Assembly: GCA_945910005.1 (NCBI GenBank)
Contig: OX246747.1
Span: 752,947 to 816,946 of the forward strand
Reading direction: 5' to 3'
Length of the DNA: 64,000 nt
Source of the DNA: Isoperla grammatica
Lineage: Eukaryota; Arthropoda; Insecta; Plecoptera; Perlodidae
Shown here: piece after piece, positions 61,201 to 64,000 of the stretch
How the letters are laid out: every line of letters begins with the position of its first letter
Position numbering within the stretch: position 1 is the stretch's first letter
The notes under the pieces: generated by a model
The model's database searches: none
The model's input: only the letters and a program-made list of their open reading frames with translations
What the model was told of the DNA's origin: nothing
Position numbers and translations under genes: made by a program

Positions 61201-64000
61201 CACTAGGCCCAGGCAGACTTCACAGCCATTGCTTGATATAATGGTGCTATTCCAATATCTCTGTTAGTAGTATAGCTGGTATATAACTACTTAGCGCTAC
61301 TCCACGCCCAGGCCGAGACTATGGCGCAACCATTAGGCCCAGGCAGACTTCACAGCCATTGCTTGATATAATGGTGCTATTCCAATATCTCTGTTAGTAG
61401 TATAGCTGGTATATAACTACTTAGCGTTACTCCACGCCCAGGCCGAGACTATGGCGCAACCATTAGGCCCAGGCAGACTTCACAGCCATTGCTTGATATA
61501 ATGGTGCTATTCCAATATCTCTGTTAGTAGTATAGCTGGTATATAACTACTTAGCGCTACTCCACGCCCGGGCCGAGACTATGGCGCCACCATTAGACCC
61601 AGGCAGACTTCACAGCCATTGCTTGATATAATGGTGCTATTCCAATATCTCTGTTAGTAGTATAGCTGGTATATAACTACTTAGCGCTACTCCACGCCCG
61701 GGCCGAGACTAAGGCGCTACCATTAGGCCCAGGCAGACTTCACAGCCATTGCTTGATATAATGGTGCTATTCCAATATCTCTGTTAGTAGTATAGCTGGT
61801 ATATAACTACTTAGCGTTACTCCACGCCCGGGCCGAGACCATGGCACAACCATTAGACCCAGGCAGACTTCACAGCCATTGCTTGATATAATGGTGCTAT
61901 TCCAATATCTCTGTTAGTAGTATAGCTGGTATATAACTACTTAGCGCTACTCCACGCCCGGGCCGAGACTATGGCGCAACCATTAGGCCCAGGCAGACTT
62001 CACAGCCATTGCTTGATATAATGGTGCTATTCCAATATCTCTGCTAGTAGTATAGCTGGTATATAACTACTTAGCGCTACTCCACGCCCGGGCCGAGACT
62101 ATGGCGCAACCATTAGGCCCAGGCAGACTTCACAGCCATTGCTTGATATAATGGTGCTATTCCAATATCTCTGCTAGTAGTATAGCTGGTATATAACTAC
62201 TTAGCGCTACTCCACGCCCGGGCCGAGACTATGGCGCAACCATTAGACCCAGGCAGACTTCACAGCCATTGCTTGATATAATGGTGCTATTCCAATATCT
62301 CTGCTAGTAGTATAGCTGGTATATAACTACTTAGCGCTACTCCACGCCCGGGCCGAGACTATGGCGCAACCATTAGACCCAGGCAGACTTCACAGCCATT
62401 GCTTGATATAATGGTGCTATTCCAATATCTCTGCTAGTAGTATAGCTGGTATATAACTACTTAGCGCTACTCCACGCCCAGGCCGAGACTATGGCGCAAC
62501 CATTAGACCCAGGCAGACTTCACAGCCATTGCTTGATATAATGGTGCTATTCCAATATCTCTGTTAGTAGTATAGCTGGTATATAACTACTTAGCGTTAC
62601 TCCACGCCCAGGCCGAGACTAAGGCGCAACCATTAGACCCAGGCAGACTTCACAGCCATTGCTTGATATAATGGTGCTATTCCAATATCTCTGTTAGTAG
62701 TATAGCTGGTATATAACTACTTAGCGCTACTCCACGCCCAGGCCGAGACTAAGGCGCAACCATTAGGCCCAGGCAGACTGCACAGCCATTGCTTGATATA
62801 ATGGTGCTATTCCAATATCTCTGTTAGTAGTATAGCTGGTATATAACTACTTAGCGCTACTCCACGCCCGGGCCGAGACTAAGGCGCTACCATTAGGCCC
62901 AGGCAGACTTCACAGCCATTGCTTGATATAATGGTGCTATTCCAATATCTCTGTTAGTAGTATAGCTGGTATATAACTACTTAGCGCTACTCCACGCCCA
63001 GGCCGAGACTATGGCGCAACCATTAGGCCCAGGCAGACTTCACAGCCATTGCTTGATATAATGGTGCTATTCCAATATCTCTGTTAGTAGTATAGCTGGT
63101 ATATAACTACTTAGCGCTACTCCACGCCCGGGCCGAGACTATGGCGCAACCATTAGGCCCAGGCAGACTTCACAGCCATTGCTTGATATAATGGTGCTAT
63201 TCCAATATCTCTGTTAGTAGTATAGCTGGTATATAACTACTTAGCGCTACTCCACGCCCGGGCCGAGACTATGGCGCAACCATTAGGCCCAGGCAGACTT
63301 CACAGCCATTGCTTGATATAATGGTGCTATTCCAATATCTCTGTTAGTAGTATAGCTGGTATATAACTACTTAGCGCTACTCCACGCCCGGGCCGAGACT
63401 AAGGCGCTACCATTAGGCCCAGGCAGACTTCACAGCCATTGCTTGATATAATGGTGCTATTCCAATATCTCTGTTAGTAGTATAGCTGGTATATAACTAC
63501 TTAGCGCTACTCCACGCCCGGGCCGAGACTATGGCGCCACCATTAGGCCCAGGCAGACTTCACAGCCATTGCTTGATATAATGGTGCTATTCCAATATCT
63601 CTGTTAGTAGTATAGCTGGTATATAACTACTTAGCGCTACTCCACGCCCGGGCCGAGACTAAGGCGCAACCATTAGGCCCAGGCAGACTTCACAGCCATT
63701 GCTTGATATAATGGTGCTATTCCAATATCTCTGTTAGTAGTATAGCTGGTATATAACTACTTAGCGTTACTCCACGCCCGGGCCGAGACTATGGCCCAAC
63801 CATTAGACCCAGGCAGACTTCACAGCCATTGCTTGATATAATGGTGCTATTCCAATATCTCTGTTAGTAGTATAGCTGGTATATAACTACTTAGCGCTAC
63901 TCCACGCCCGGGCCGAGACTAAGGCGCTACCATTAGGCCCAGGCAGACTTCACAGCCATTGCTTGATATAATGGTGCTATTCCAATATCTCTGTTAGTAG

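Larger units (their letters stand above)
32793..64000. repeat. 130-bp satellite, 240 monomers in unbroken phase, continuing past the window
   Basis: The monomer is 130 bp, beginning GTTAGTAGTATAGCTGGTAT and ending GCTATTCCAATATCTCT. Monomer starts run from 32793 to 63993, exactly 240 periods, so there is no net indel over 31.2 kb. Copies differ by substitutions at a few recurrent sites: GTTAG/GCTAG, GCGTTAC/GCGCTAC, CCCGGG/CCCAGG, ACTATGG/ACTAAGG/ACCATGG, GCGCAAC and its variants, TTAGG/TTAGA/CTAGG, and GGCAGA/GGCCGA. The monomer has a TATATAA tract, a CCATT/AATGG hairpin and an internal direct repeat (GCCCAGGC…AGACT at monomer positions about 43-58 and 74-88). It has no long reading frame. 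The right end is not reached. A centromeric or heterochromatic satellite is likely, but location is inference. Confidence 0.98.

Noticed and set aside
41..64000. CRISPR array
   Set aside because: Repeats are directly head to tail with no variable spacers, there are no cas genes, and the sequence is eukaryotic in character.
32793..64000. CENP-B box in the 130-bp monomer
   Set aside because: I looked for the spaced TTCG, A and CGGG core. CCCGGG is present in some monomers, but the rest of the motif is not.

Overview
This is eukaryotic, almost certainly metazoan, genomic DNA. It holds no intact protein-coding gene that I can support, no tRNA or rRNA gene and no CRISPR array. About 94% of the window is tandem repeat. 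Eight unrelated arrays follow one another: 60-bp units (41-3370), 20-bp (3652-4389), 21-bp (4528-4915), 36-bp (5065-5244), 64-bp (5877-8656), 63-bp (9884-31069), 34-bp (31070 to an assembly gap) and 130-bp (32793 to the window end). They are separated by linkers of 0.1-1.2 kb. A 200-N gap lies at 31417-31616. The only recognisable protein-derived sequence is a broken hAT-superfamily transposase (32211-32699, minus strand). Its element end abuts the 130-bp satellite. The organism cannot be named from this. A marine invertebrate with a minisatellite-rich genome (amphioxus- or cnidarian-like) is only a guess.

Layout. The first 10 kb is a patchwork of short-unit minisatellites. The linker at 8657-9883 is not simple unique DNA: it contains an old, degenerate inverted repeat of roughly 1 kb centred near 9218, whose arms pair collinearly over at least 150 bp each and probably about 500 bp. 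The 63-bp array (about 336 copies, 21 kb) reads open in many frames only because 63 is a multiple of 3 and the monomer lacks stops. Frame-breaking 1-bp and 7-bp variants and scattered stops argue that it is non-coding.

The 130-bp array runs through 240 monomers with no net insertion or deletion. Monomers differ only by substitutions at a few sites, which act like a barcode. Reading that barcode by eye shows a block of 46 monomers (36303-42282) repeated as 42 monomers (44363-49822). The 42 shared monomers match at the variable sites, apart from one apparently recombinant unit, and exactly four are missing. There is also a perfect 7-monomer (910-bp) tandem duplication at 53463-55282. These are footprints of unequal exchange and recent segmental amplification, as in centromeric or other large satellite blocks.

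No genes work together here. The interest is in repeat biology: array turnover, the long palindrome, the transposon-satellite junction, and the unusual 21-bp GC-rich array with alternating E-box and CpG forms.
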